Shown here piece after piece: positions 44,798 to 53,982 of a stretch of 64,000 nt of DNA. Both the position numbers and the translations under genes were made by a program. Source of the DNA: Rhodococcus wratislaviensis (GTDB taxonomy: Bacteria; Actinomycetota; Actinomycetes; Mycobacteriales; Mycobacteriaceae); contig NZ_UAUI01000002.1 in assembly GCF_900455735.1 (NCBI RefSeq), positions 62,001 to 126,000 of the forward strand, in the 5' to 3' direction. How positions within the stretch are numbered: the stretch's first letter is position 1; every line of letters begins with the position of its first letter. The notes under the pieces are model-generated. The model did not search any database and was not told where the DNA came from. It saw only the letters and a program-made list of their open reading frames with translations.

Positions 44798-45156
44798 CCA
44801 AGGGGCGCCGACGGCCTGGACCCTTCCGTGTCGGAGAAGATCCCGACCCCCGCTTCACCCTGGCCAACGAGAGGACATTCCTGGCCTGGATACGTACAGC
44901 CCTCGGCATGATCGCAGGCGCAGTCGGTTTCGAAACATTCGGCCCCGAATTGCCTCCAATGATCCATCGCCTCCTCGTGACCGGATTGCTGGTAGCCGCA
45001 GTAGTGATCACCATTGGCTGCTTCCTCCGATGGATGGGTGTGGAATCGGCGATGCGCCGCGGTCACAGCCTGCCTGCGCCGGCGCTGGCACCGATGCTGG
45101 TCGGTGTCTTGGCAGGCGCCGGCACCACGCTTGCTCTCGTATTCGCGATCCGATGA
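44794..45156 (+). CDS. DUF202 (YidH-like) membrane protein, first of two
   Basis: 120 residues, three hydrophobic helices. The family motif is FTLANERTFLAWIRTALGMI. ATG overlaps the ligase stop (ATGA), so it is translationally coupled. It is the YidH-type longer member. No known role. Confidence 0.85.
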   Translation: MTKGRRRPGPFRVGEDPDPRFTLANERTFLAWIRTALGMIAGAVGFETFGPELPPMIHRLLVTGLLVAAVVITIGCFLRWMGVESAMRRGHSLPAPALAPMLVGVLAGAGTTLALVFAIR

Positions 45157-45479
45157 CGACAACGCATGGTGACGCAGGACTGCAGCCAGAACGAACCTCA
45201 CTGGCGTGGGTGCGAACATCACTGGCCCTCGGCGCGGTCGCCCTACTGTGCAGCCGCTGCCTTCCCACGGTCGACCACGACAATCGGACGTGGTCGACCG
45301 GCGTACCGTTAGCCACCCTGATGCTCGCCGCGGTGCTGCTCGTCTCGTCGCCCCAGCATCGGCGGGCGCTTTGCGCCGACTTCACCGCCGGCCGAGCTCG
45401 CCCAACGATTCGACGGGCGGTCGGATTGGTGATCACGGTGACCTCTTTGGCAGTGGCTGCGACGATCACAATCCTCTGA
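45153..45479 (+). CDS. DUF202 membrane protein, second of two
   Basis: 108 residues with QPERTSLAWVRTSLALGAVA as DUF202 motif and three helices. Again a 4-base ATGA overlap with the gene before. The pair, like YidH-YidG, probably forms a hetero-oligomer; linkage to an acyl-CoA ligase is unusual. Confidence 0.82.
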   Translation: MTTTHGDAGLQPERTSLAWVRTSLALGAVALLCSRCLPTVDHDNRTWSTGVPLATLMLAAVLLVSSPQHRRALCADFTAGRARPTIRRAVGLVITVTSLAVAATITIL

Positions 45480-45672
45480 GTTCAGCCTCATCGGTTGTGC
45501 CGACCCAACGACCCCGTCAACTCGTCCGAGATCGAGTCGGTTCATCCAGTGGGGAAGGCGAATTCGACGAGTCTGGAAGTCGCAGGGCAGGAGTCGGATC
45601 GAACTCTGGACCTGTGACCGGTCGGTACGCTGTGGAACCACCGAATTGGAGCTAAGCGGCGTCGTGTAGCGC

Positions 45673-45825
45673 ATGGTGCACCACACTACGATTGAGCCGA
45701 AGACCCTCGACGGCAGTCGCCGCACCATTTCGGTCGCGGCGCCTGCCGTGGGACAGCACACCGGAGTCGTCCTGCGCGAACTCGGTTACACCGATGAGCA
45801 AGTCGCCGAGTCTCGGCGCGCACGT
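45673..45825 (+). pseudogene. C-terminal remnant of a CaiB-type CoA-transferase
   Basis: The frame from 45673 reads SRRTISVAAPAVGQHTGVVL then RELGYTDEQVAESR, the typical end of a type III CoA-transferase (APxxGxHTxxVLxxLGY). About 50 residues only; nothing before it in frame resembles the rest of the enzyme. The frame runs on for another 400 bases without family features. 45480-45672 and 45826-46051 hold no recognisable gene. Confidence 0.6.
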
Positions 45826-46051
45826 ACCCCGCAACGCCTGCAATTCCGCAGATATATTCGGTTCGCGCCGCCTCCGGAGCGTCGAGAGTCAGGGGCGGTG
45901 GCGGCGATCGCGCAGACGCGTCCGGCTGGCCCGCGGACGTCGGCGAGAGGTATGGGTCGCACAGCAGGTCGACCATCGCGAACGGACCGCTACAGTCACC
46001 GAATCCCCCGAAACTGCGAAAGTCGAGCTATTCACCCCTCGTGTGAACTTG

Positions 46052-47161
46052 TCACGCACCGGTCACCGGGTTCCCGCCCCCAGTACGCGAAGACGCGAGA
46101 TTCGCTCGAGCCGTCTCCATTTCCATTACGAGCCGGTTCATGGTGTCGGCCACCGTTGTGCGCCCCCGGATCCACTCCACGCTCTGCCCGGCGGGGGTGT
46201 ACATCAACGGCGCGATCTCGTGCCGGGTAACCGACCCCTCCAGCGAGCCCACCAGGAGATCCTGCCAGGGCATCGGAAGCGCGGCCGGTGCCGCCGGAGC
46301 GGCCCACTCGTCGCTCCATGCAGTGCGGATCTGCCGCATCGGCTTGCCGCTCGAGCCGCGGGTGACGACGGTGTCCTCGCAGCCGGATTCGATGACTTTA
46401 CGCAACAGAACCTCCGGCATCCCGTGCTCGTCGGTCCCGAGCCACAGTGTCCCCGTCCAGACCCCCGCTGCGCCCAACGCGAGGGCAGAGGTGACATGAG
46501 CACCCGTACCGACACCGCCAGCGGCGAGAACTGGTGTTTCTCCGGCGAGTTCGACGATCCTCGGCACGAGGGAGAAGGTACCGATGGACCCGGTGTGGCC
46601 GCCGGCGTCGTAACCTTGGGCGACGATCACGTCCGCCCCGATCTCACGAGCATGGTGCACGTGCCGCGGTGCGCCGACCAGCGCGACAATCGACATGCCC
46701 TGCGCCCGCGCGCGCTCGGCGATGCCGTCACGGGTTCCCACTGCCATCGCGAACAGCCGCGCACCCGTACCGAGCGCAGCGTCGACCTGTGCCGAGAACA
46801 GTTCCTCCGATCGGACGATGCGATCCCGCTCGCCGCGCTCCCGATCCCGGGGAACTTGGTACTTGTCATACAGCGAGTCGACGAACGCGCGATGCTCGGC
46901 GGGTAGCTGCGCCTCGACCGCGGCGCGGTCCGAACTCTCGGGTACCCCACGTGGCAGCATCACATTGATTCCGAACGGTCGTTGCCCCAGTCGCTCGCGC
47001 AGTTCTCGGCCCCGATCGGTGATTTCCTCGGGTAGGAGCCGCGCCGCGGCCCAGATCCCGACGCCACCGGCCTCGGAAATCGCCGCGACCACCCCCGGAT
47101 CGTGGCTCAGCCCGAAAATGGGGTATGTGCAGCCGAACATCGTCGTCACGGTTGTGTTCAC
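46052..47161 (-). CDS. Nitronate monooxygenase family flavoprotein
   Basis: 369 residues, FMN TIM barrel (2-nitropropane dioxygenase/NMO family). CTYPIFGLSHDPGVVAAISE opens the barrel; GYDAGGHTGS holds the active-site His, and VLAAGGVGTG with ALGAAGVWTGTLWLGT are flavin-phosphate loops. Family members oxidise nitronates or act as enoyl reductase-like flavin enzymes. Its ATG overlaps the stop of the acyl-CoA dehydrogenase gene, so they are coupled in an acyl-CoA operon. Confidence 0.87.
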   Translation of the reverse strand: MNTTVTTMFGCTYPIFGLSHDPGVVAAISEAGGVGIWAAARLLPEEITDRGRELRERLGQRPFGINVMLPRGVPESSDRAAVEAQLPAEHRAFVDSLYDKYQVPRDRERGERDRIVRSEELFSAQVDAALGTGARLFAMAVGTRDGIAERARAQGMSIVALVGAPRHVHHAREIGADVIVAQGYDAGGHTGSIGTFSLVPRIVELAGETPVLAAGGVGTGAHVTSALALGAAGVWTGTLWLGTDEHGMPEVLLRKVIESGCEDTVVTRGSSGKPMRQIRTAWSDEWAAPAAPAALPMPWQDLLVGSLEGSVTRHEIAPLMYTPAGQSVEWIRGRTTVADTMNRLVMEMETARANLASSRTGGGNPVTGA

Positions 47162-48336
47162 GACGCCACCCCTTGCGCCGACGTCTGCCCAATCCGGCGG
47201 GCAATCTGCTGTTGCAGTACCTGGCTTGCGCCCTCGCCGACCCGCAGGACACGGACGTCACGGAAGAGCCGGGTGACGATGCCGTTCCCGACGATGCCGG
47301 TGCCGCCTAGGATCTGGACTGCCCGATCGGCAACCCGCCCCGACATTTCGCTGCAGAAGTACTTTGCGGCCGCGATCTCCGTCAGTGGAATCGGGCCGGC
47401 GTCAAACTGGCCGGCGGCATCGAGAATCATCGCCCGACCCGCCCACACGTCGGTCTGGATGTCGGCGAGCATGCCGGCGATGAGCTGGAAGTTCGCAAGC
47501 GGCCGACCGAACTGGCGACGGGTGGTGGCATGCAGAAGCGATTCGTCGAGGAGGCGAATCGACTGCCCGACTGCGGTCGCAGCGATGTGAGTTCGCGCGT
47601 GGTTGAAGCCGCGGAGCGCCGCCTCGAGGCCCTCACCTTCGGCGCCACCGAGTAGAGCGCTCGCGGGAACCCGGACGTCGGTGAAGGTGATCTCGCATGT
47701 CGGAGACCCCCGCCAGGACAACATCTGGTCGAGCGGTGCGGCGACGACCTCGATACCCGGGGTGTCCGCCGGCACGACGAACATCGATGTGCCCTTCGCT
47801 CCGGGGATGGCCGAATCCGTTCGAGCAAGGACCAGCATGACATCGGCGATCGAGGCATTGGTGATGAACCGCTTGCGACCGTTGATCACGTACCCTCCAC
47901 CGCGTCGCTCCGCAGTGGTTTCGACGGCACCGGCGTCCGAGCCTGCTCCCGGCTCGGTGACTGCCGCGCATCCGATGCACTCGCCATTTGCCATCGCGGG
48001 GAGGTACGCGTCCTTCTGCTCCTCGGTGCCGTGGTCGAGGAGCATCTGCGATGCCAGGCCGATGGTTGTGGAGAACCGGGATCGGAAGACGCCGAGGGTC
48101 TGGGTGAACTCGAAGGTCAGCCGAACCTGCTCTGCCATTGTCCACTCGAGGCCGCCGTACTTGCGGGGCAGTGTGATACCGAACAGTCCGAGCGCCCGCA
48201 TCTCGCCGACGATCTCGACCGGGATGATGCCGGAATCGTCGACTTCACATTCGATCGGGACCAACTGGGTCCGCGTGAAATTGCGGATCGTGGACAGGTA
48301 AGTGTCGAAATCTAGTTCACGAATTTTGTCATGCAT
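47158..48336 (-). CDS. Acyl-CoA dehydrogenase
   Basis: 392 residues, FAD enzyme that desaturates an acyl-CoA at C2-C3. CAAVTEPGAGSDAGAVETTA is family signature 1 and QILGGTGIVGNGIVTRLFRD signature 2; the usual Y-E-G-T loop near the C-terminus is RVGEGASQ. The ATG at 48336 follows GAGAGG; the frame stays open upstream for 106 codons but lacks family sequence. Middle gene of the CaiB-ACAD-NMO operon. Confidence 0.92.
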   Translation of the reverse strand: MHDKIRELDFDTYLSTIRNFTRTQLVPIECEVDDSGIIPVEIVGEMRALGLFGITLPRKYGGLEWTMAEQVRLTFEFTQTLGVFRSRFSTTIGLASQMLLDHGTEEQKDAYLPAMANGECIGCAAVTEPGAGSDAGAVETTAERRGGGYVINGRKRFITNASIADVMLVLARTDSAIPGAKGTSMFVVPADTPGIEVVAAPLDQMLSWRGSPTCEITFTDVRVPASALLGGAEGEGLEAALRGFNHARTHIAATAVGQSIRLLDESLLHATTRRQFGRPLANFQLIAGMLADIQTDVWAGRAMILDAAGQFDAGPIPLTEIAAAKYFCSEMSGRVADRAVQILGGTGIVGNGIVTRLFRDVRVLRVGEGASQVLQQQIARRIGQTSAQGVAS

Positions 48337-48398
48337 CGACGTACCTCTCGGTGAGTGAGTGATGAAGCGTCCGGACAGACGAAAGTGGTCGAACCGGT

Positions 48399-49640
48399 TC
48401 AGATGACGCCGGCGTCGTGGTAGTGCTTCACGGCGTCGGAGTCGATCCCCAGCAACTCGCGGTAGATCAGCTCGTTGTGCTCGCCCAGGCGCGGCGCGGA
48501 CTCTACAGTGGGAGAGAACGCCGAGAAATGCGGTACCGGAGATTGCACCATCAGGTCCACGTCGAGGTCGTCGTCGTGAATGATCGTGAGGTTGCCTCGA
48601 TGGAGGACTTGCGGGTCGGAGACGATATCGGCGACCGAATACACCTTCCCGCAAGCGATGTCATTCTCTTGGAAGATCGTCATGACCTCCTCGAGCGTGA
48701 ACTGCTCGGTGAACTTCGCGATCCGCTCATCGATCAGTGTCCGGTTTCGCATACGTATCTCGTTCGTGGCGAATCGGCGGAGCTCATCGTCATCGAGCAG
48801 GTTGACGACCCGGTTCCACATCTTGTCGGTCGATGCAGGCAAGATTACGTACTTGCCATCCGAAGTCGGATAGACGTTGTTCGGGCAGATGTTCGGCTGC
48901 GCATTGCCGACACGCTCCTTGACTGTGCCGGTTCCGGAGTACCCGACAACAAGATCTTCCATAAGCCGAAGCAGCGGTTCGTACAGTGCGAGGTCGACCA
49001 ACTGCGGTTCGCCAGTGAGGTCGCGATGACGCAATGCGATCATGAGCGAGAAGGCACCATATATTCCGCTGATTCCGTCGGCGATGGGATATCCCGCGAA
49101 GACCGGTGCTCGATCGGCATAGCCGGTGGTGTAAGTCAGTCCCGACATCGCCTCAGCCACGCGTGCGAATCCCGGCCGATCACTATAGGGCCCGGTCCGG
49201 CCGAACGCAGTGAGATGGAAGTACACCAGGGACGGATTGACCTTGACGAGGTCGTCGAAGTCGATGTTCCACTCGCGCAGTTTGGCTGGCCGGAAGTTCG
49301 TGACGACGACGTCGGCTTCCTGCACGAGTCGGTGAAACAACGAACGCCCCACCTCAGTGTGAAAGTCGAGAGTGATCGACTTCTTGTTGCGGTTGGTGAC
49401 CCGCCAATGCAGTGACTGAGAATCCCGGTACGGGGCGAAGTGTCGCACCGGATCCCCTACTTCGGGCTGCTCGACCTTGATCACCTCGGCACCGAACTCC
49501 GCGAGAAGGGTTGCGGCGAACGGCGCCGCCAGCACGGTGGCGATGTCCAGAACGCGAATACCTTCGAGCGGAAGTACCGAAGGGGTTTCGTGGTGGTTCT
49601 CCGTCACGACTGCAGTCCTCTCATTGTCCGATGAATCCAT
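48399..49640 (-). CDS. Type III (CaiB/BaiF) CoA-transferase
   Basis: 413 residues. GIRVLDIATVLAAPFAATLL then AEFGAEVIKVEQPE opens the family fold, NRNKKSITLD and RPAKLREWNIDFDDL are standard, and YSDRPGFARVAEAMSGLTY contains the expected active-site region. Moves CoA between carboxylic acids, giving the acyl-CoA used by the dehydrogenase 62 bases downstream. The ATG at 49640 is preferred; a GTG 13 codons earlier is possible. Divergent from a LysR regulator. Confidence 0.91.
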   Translation of the reverse strand: MDSSDNERTAVVTENHHETPSVLPLEGIRVLDIATVLAAPFAATLLAEFGAEVIKVEQPEVGDPVRHFAPYRDSQSLHWRVTNRNKKSITLDFHTEVGRSLFHRLVQEADVVVTNFRPAKLREWNIDFDDLVKVNPSLVYFHLTAFGRTGPYSDRPGFARVAEAMSGLTYTTGYADRAPVFAGYPIADGISGIYGAFSLMIALRHRDLTGEPQLVDLALYEPLLRLMEDLVVGYSGTGTVKERVGNAQPNICPNNVYPTSDGKYVILPASTDKMWNRVVNLLDDDELRRFATNEIRMRNRTLIDERIAKFTEQFTLEEVMTIFQENDIACGKVYSVADIVSDPQVLHRGNLTIIHDDDLDVDLMVQSPVPHFSAFSPTVESAPRLGEHNELIYRELLGIDSDAVKHYHDAGVI

Positions 49641-49688
49641 CGTGGTCGGCGCCTCGTCGTGGTACAACGGGTCAACCACGAAGCTAGT

Positions 49689-49705
49689 GATAGTTCTGGA
49701 CTATC
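49689..49705. promoter_or_regulatory. LysR-type operator palindrome
   Basis: GATAGT-TCTGG-ACTATC is perfect and contains a T-N11-A core. It lies in the 90-base gap between the CoA-transferase operon and the divergent lysR, 26 bases before the lysR start. Confidence 0.65.
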
Positions 49706-49730
49706 GCTCTTACGCACGGAAGGAACCGCT

Positions 49731-50648
49731 GTGCGATTGACCCAGCTCCACTATTTCGACAGCGCGGTGAGGCTCGGGTCGTTGCGCGCGGCGGCGGATC
49801 ATCTTGGAGTCAGCCAGCCGACGCTGAGCGAGCAGCTTCGAGCGCTCGAGGAAGAACTCGGCGTCGTCCTACTCGTGCGCGGGCGACGGGGTGTGACGGT
49901 CACGACCGCCGGTGAGGCGATCCTCGATAACGTGCACAGCGCCCTTGCCGCCGAGACCGCGATCCGTCAACAGGCAAGTGCTATCACTGGGCTGAGTCAG
50001 GGGCTGACCAGAATCGGCTCCATCGGCATTGTGGCACGCACGTTCCTGCCGGGTGTCATGTCACGGCTCGTCGCGGCGCACCCGGGCTTGGAGTTTCAGG
50101 TCCTCGAGGCAGGCTCGGTCGATATTCGTCGCGACGTGCTATCCGGAGATCTTGATCTCGGGCTGATCGCCCGCCGCCCGGATGAGCCGGCGGACACCGT
50201 GTCCGGCTTACACGTGGTGCCTCTTCTCACAACCCGGGTACTTGTGTGCGCACCAAAGGGGCATCCCCTCTCGACTGTGGACGAGGTGACCATGGACCAG
50301 CTAGCGGCCTATCCTCTGGTTCTGTTTCCCGAGAACTTTGTCCTGCGTCGGGTGGTGGACGAGCACTTCGGAAGCCGGACACCGATGATCGTGCAAGCGG
50401 GAACACTGGAGACGCTGCACGCCATGGTGGCAGCGGGTCTGGGAGTGGCCTTGGAAGCCGAGCTCGGCAGCCGGATCCCTGCGCCACGCATCGACCTTGT
50501 GGGCGTTCCGTTTGCCGGGCCCCCCTCGACACTCGAGATCAGTCTCATCTATCGCAACGCGGTGCGTCCGTCCAGTTCCGCGACCGCCGTCATCGGCCTG
50601 ACACGCAAGGCGGCGGCGCAGTGGCGAGACAACGACCTGGCACCTTAG
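49731..50648 (+). CDS. LysR family regulator
   Basis: 305 residues. HTH: LTQLHYFDSAVRLGSLRAAA then DHLGVSQPTLSEQLRALEEE. The effector domain runs from LTRIGSIGIVARTFLPGVM to the C-terminus. GTG start with GGAAGGA upstream. Divergent from the CaiB-ACAD-NMO operon; the palindrome between suggests it activates that operon and represses itself. Confidence 0.9.
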   Translation: MRLTQLHYFDSAVRLGSLRAAADHLGVSQPTLSEQLRALEEELGVVLLVRGRRGVTVTTAGEAILDNVHSALAAETAIRQQASAITGLSQGLTRIGSIGIVARTFLPGVMSRLVAAHPGLEFQVLEAGSVDIRRDVLSGDLDLGLIARRPDEPADTVSGLHVVPLLTTRVLVCAPKGHPLSTVDEVTMDQLAAYPLVLFPENFVLRRVVDEHFGSRTPMIVQAGTLETLHAMVAAGLGVALEAELGSRIPAPRIDLVGVPFAGPPSTLEISLIYRNAVRPSSSATAVIGLTRKAAAQWRDNDLAP

Positions 50649-50773
50649 TCACTCGATGCAGCGACGAGCCACAACGTGACGTGGGTGATGCCGTCACCGG
50701 CATCACCCACGGTAAGCTGCAGGACCGCCCGATCGAGATCGATTGGCAGTGGGGCGAAGGGTCGGAGTCAGCC

Positions 50774-52129
50774 TTACCGGGGCCGGTTCGCGCCGGGTCC
50801 GGGCGCTCCCGTGGTCGCAGCTACCCGCACGAGTCGCCGGACATCTGCTTCGGGTCGGATCAGTACGAGAGAGACAAGGCAACCGATCGCCATGACCGTG
50901 CCCGTCCACATAAATCCGGAAGAGTATCCGTCCGCGGCAGTCGAGGCCGCACCGACCACCCAGCCCATGAGCAGTGGAGCGAAGACACCACCCAGGCTGT
51001 AAAACGCGATCACACATCCGTAGACGGTGCTGCGCTGAGCGGGGGGAACGACATCAGCCAGCACCGCGAATGAGAGGCTCATCGCACCGGAGTACAGGGC
51101 GAAGGCCAGTGCCACGAATGCCATCTGCATCACTCCGGCGCCGAGAACGGTGAACAGGATCATCGAGATGCCATTAGCGAACATCAGTCCCACCGCGAAG
51201 AATCCGCGAGCGTATCTGCCGCGGATGCCCCGGACGGACAATCGTGACGACATCCATCCGAACAGGATGTTCGCTCCGATCGACACGATGTAGGGAAGTG
51301 TCACGAGTAGACCCGACTGTGTCGTGGAGTATCCCAATCCTTCGGTGAGGAAGAGCGGCAACCAGGAGATCTTCAACGCGACACAGCAATAGCCCAGAAG
51401 CGTCAGGAGAGCGATCCCGATCACGGTGGGCTGAATCAGTAGTGTCCGATACGGCACCCGCTCAGGCAGATCGCGGTCGACGGCCGAGTTCGCCTTCGTG
51501 ACCGTCTCGGGACCCATACGACCCAGAAAGAACCATGCCACCAACCAGGCGAGAGCAACGGGGATGAGGGCGAAGAAGCCAGCATGCCAGGAGTGCGCGG
51601 CAATCACCCACGTCAGGATGGGTGCGGCGATCAGGGGTCCGAGGGAGGAACCGGCGTTGACGACGCCGGAGACCAGGGCGCGCTTGCGGGCAGGCACCCA
51701 TGAGTGGGCAACAGCCATCGCCAGTCCGATCGACGGCCCCTCCGCGAACCCGAGGATGATGCGGCATAACAGTACAACGGCGAAGCTGCCGGTCAGCGTC
51801 AGCGGAATCAGGGTAGCGGTCCACACCACGACCAGAACCATGATGATATTGACGGGCGAGAACTTGTGCGTGAGCGCACTGATCGAAATCGCACCTGCAG
51901 CGAACAGCCAGAAGAACGCACTCTGAAGCAATCCGAACTGCTCCGCCGAAATACCCAGATCCTGTCGGATCGCCGCACCGGCGAATCCCATTACCGATTT
52001 GTCGGCGAAATTGATGACCATGAAGAGCATGCACAAGATCACGACGGTCCATACGGATCGCAACTTCACTCGAGCTGGCTGCACCATCCCGGTAGAACCA
52101 GCTGCGGGGTCTTCGGTATCCGTTTTCAA
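50774..52129 (-). CDS. MFS carboxylate/anion carrier (ACS family), second
   Basis: 451 residues, 12 predicted helices. MVINFADKSVMGFAGAAIRQ at helix 1 has the ACS Asp-Lys pair like the carrier at 41723. GFAEGPSIGLAMAVAHSWVP is the conserved helix 4 block. It is convergent with lysR and stands alone; an inverted repeat lies directly before its start. Confidence 0.88.
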   Translation of the reverse strand: MKTDTEDPAAGSTGMVQPARVKLRSVWTVVILCMLFMVINFADKSVMGFAGAAIRQDLGISAEQFGLLQSAFFWLFAAGAISISALTHKFSPVNIIMVLVVVWTATLIPLTLTGSFAVVLLCRIILGFAEGPSIGLAMAVAHSWVPARKRALVSGVVNAGSSLGPLIAAPILTWVIAAHSWHAGFFALIPVALAWLVAWFFLGRMGPETVTKANSAVDRDLPERVPYRTLLIQPTVIGIALLTLLGYCCVALKISWLPLFLTEGLGYSTTQSGLLVTLPYIVSIGANILFGWMSSRLSVRGIRGRYARGFFAVGLMFANGISMILFTVLGAGVMQMAFVALAFALYSGAMSLSFAVLADVVPPAQRSTVYGCVIAFYSLGGVFAPLLMGWVVGAASTAADGYSSGFMWTGTVMAIGCLVSLVLIRPEADVRRLVRVAATTGAPGPGANRPR

Positions 52130-52578
52130 AGCGACTCCTTGGGCCTACGAGTGATCAGTATCACGAGGGCAATACTGATCTCGGCCCGGCGGAGGAACAA
52201 CACGTGCGAACCGATACAAGCGATAGGCGCGACCGATACTCCCGAGGCGAGGGTACAAGTTCGCCAGGTCAGATCTCCCTGTCGGCGCCGTCAACACGGG
52301 CGGCCGGTTGGTCCCCGGCGTGCTCGGACAGCACTCGGCGGGACTTTGACCGTGTGAGCCGTCGCTGACCGCGACTCTCCTACGGGGTTGATTAATCGTT
52401 GTTCGCCCCGGGAGCCGCAGCTGACCCAGGTTCCGCCGCGAAGGGAGCATGATGTGAGATCGGACTGGACAGAGCGTAGGTTTGCGGCTCTTGCTCATGC
52501 CCAACCTGGTCCCGTTGCGGCGCTACGGCGCTTGGACCGGACCGGAGGACGCCTTTGTCTCCATCAACAACGTCGTCA
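52130..52578. other. Intergenic between MFS and pucR 2
   Basis: An inverted repeat GATCAGTAT-N10-ATACTGATC (52153-52180) sits 24 bases upstream of the MFS start and is a candidate operator for that gene. The rest shows no gene with a ribosome site; short frames here have poor composition. Confidence 0.5.
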
Positions 52579-53856
52579 TCATGGGTTCCGTCGGTGTCCC
52601 CCGTCGGCGACGGGCCCGACGAGTCGAGCCAGTTCGACAGCGGCCCGGAGATGCAGTGAGCCTCCGTCGTTCTCGGTACTCGCCTCGACCACGCGGCGCA
52701 CCCGATAGGCAACGGTGTTGCGGTGCACGTGCAGCCGCTCGGCTGCCCGGCTGAGGCTCAATCCCTCGTGTTGGTAGACCGACACGGTTTCGAGTAGCCG
52801 ATCCGCGTCGTCGCGTTCAAGGGTCTCGCCGAGGACCTCGGCGACGAACTCGCGGGCGCGGTCGACGTCGGCGCACAGCAGTGCCGCGACCGCACAGTCG
52901 CGGTAGTCGAGGTACGCGGGAACCGGTGTCGACAGTCGGGCCACCCGCCGCGCCAGCCCGGCCTGATCGTGGGTGCGCCGGAAGCCGGCGACGCCCTTTC
53001 CCGGTGAGCCTACGCAGACGTGCATGCCGTCGATCTCCGAATGCGCCGTGGTTCCGCCGCGGCGTCGCGACGACCCGACCCACCCGTAGAGCACCGAGCG
53101 GCCCGCAGGCACCACCAGTGATTCGGTACCTCGCAATACTTCGGCGACTCGGGCCCCGGCTCGGTCCAGTTGCGGCGTGACGTCGACCTCGTCCTCCGCG
53201 TCGGACCACACAATGAACCCGATATGCCAGCCGTCGAGGCGATACCGCATCCGCTCGCTCGCCAATCCGATGTCGACGGCGTCTCCGCGGAGCACGCGCC
53301 GTAGTTCGGCTTCGCCCAGGCTCTGCGCTCGCCGAGCCAAACGCTCTCGCTCCCGGAGGTATTCATCGATGATCGGTACCAGGGCTGCATCCACGTATCT
53401 GAACGTGTAGTCCGAAGTCGCGGCGGACGTCTCGGCCAGCAGATTGGGGTCGTCGACCCGGGCCGACAGCAATTTCAGCCAGAACTGCCAGAATTCGCCG
53501 TGCCCGATCCGATAGGCGCGCAACAGCGTTTCGATCGGTATCCCGTGACGGGCGAGATCCACACCCCAGTCGACGGCCTCCTTCGGCGCGGGCGCCGCGC
53601 TCGGATCGGTCCACGCGCCGAGCATCCCCCGAAGCAAGGCCATGTGCGCCCTGGTCGAGCGATCGAAACCGTCGTGCAGCTCCAGCGGTGCCTGATCCAG
53701 CTCAGGCAATTCGACCAGGACGCGCGCATTGACCGCCGCTCGCGCCGATTCCAAGTGGTCACCGAGCTCGGCGGCGACCTCGGCGACCAGACGGCGACCC
53801 TCTGCGGAGAGCTCGCCGTACCGATCCCGGGACCCGGATTGTGCCGCGCCGACCAT
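52579..53856 (-). CDS. PucR/CdaR-type transcriptional regulator (2)
   Basis: 425 residues from the ATG at 53856. The HTH near the end is SRAAERLHVHRNTVAYRVRR, and an RsbRD-like helical sensor domain covers the first half (GVDLARHGIPIETLLRAYRI then GHGEFWQFWLKLLSA). Same architecture as the regulator at 37897. Divergent from the GMC-ALDH-ligase operon, which it most likely controls. A start 24 codons earlier (53928) would run into the candidate operator. Confidence 0.86.
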   Translation of the reverse strand: MVGAAQSGSRDRYGELSAEGRRLVAEVAAELGDHLESARAAVNARVLVELPELDQAPLELHDGFDRSTRAHMALLRGMLGAWTDPSAAPAPKEAVDWGVDLARHGIPIETLLRAYRIGHGEFWQFWLKLLSARVDDPNLLAETSAATSDYTFRYVDAALVPIIDEYLRERERLARRAQSLGEAELRRVLRGDAVDIGLASERMRYRLDGWHIGFIVWSDAEDEVDVTPQLDRAGARVAEVLRGTESLVVPAGRSVLYGWVGSSRRRGGTTAHSEIDGMHVCVGSPGKGVAGFRRTHDQAGLARRVARLSTPVPAYLDYRDCAVAALLCADVDRAREFVAEVLGETLERDDADRLLETVSVYQHEGLSLSRAAERLHVHRNTVAYRVRRVVEASTENDGGSLHLRAAVELARLVGPVADGGHRRNP

Positions 53857-53881
53857 GCCGCCGAGTCTAGCCCGTCCTTCT

Positions 53882-53897
53882 TTGTGCTGGAGTACAA
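53882..53897. promoter_or_regulatory. Candidate PucR operator (2)
   Basis: TTGTGCT-GGA-GTACAA is an imperfect inverted repeat that shares TTGTGCT-N3-G-N-ACA with the site before the first catabolic operon (39161-39176), in the same relative position: between a pucR gene and its divergent operon. Confidence 0.45.
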
Positions 53898-53982
53898 CGC
53901 GGTCGGGATCTGTTGGCGTGCGGACCATTGGTCGCCGGATGCGGCGTCAGTACCTTCGATTTCACCGACGAAGGAGAGATTC

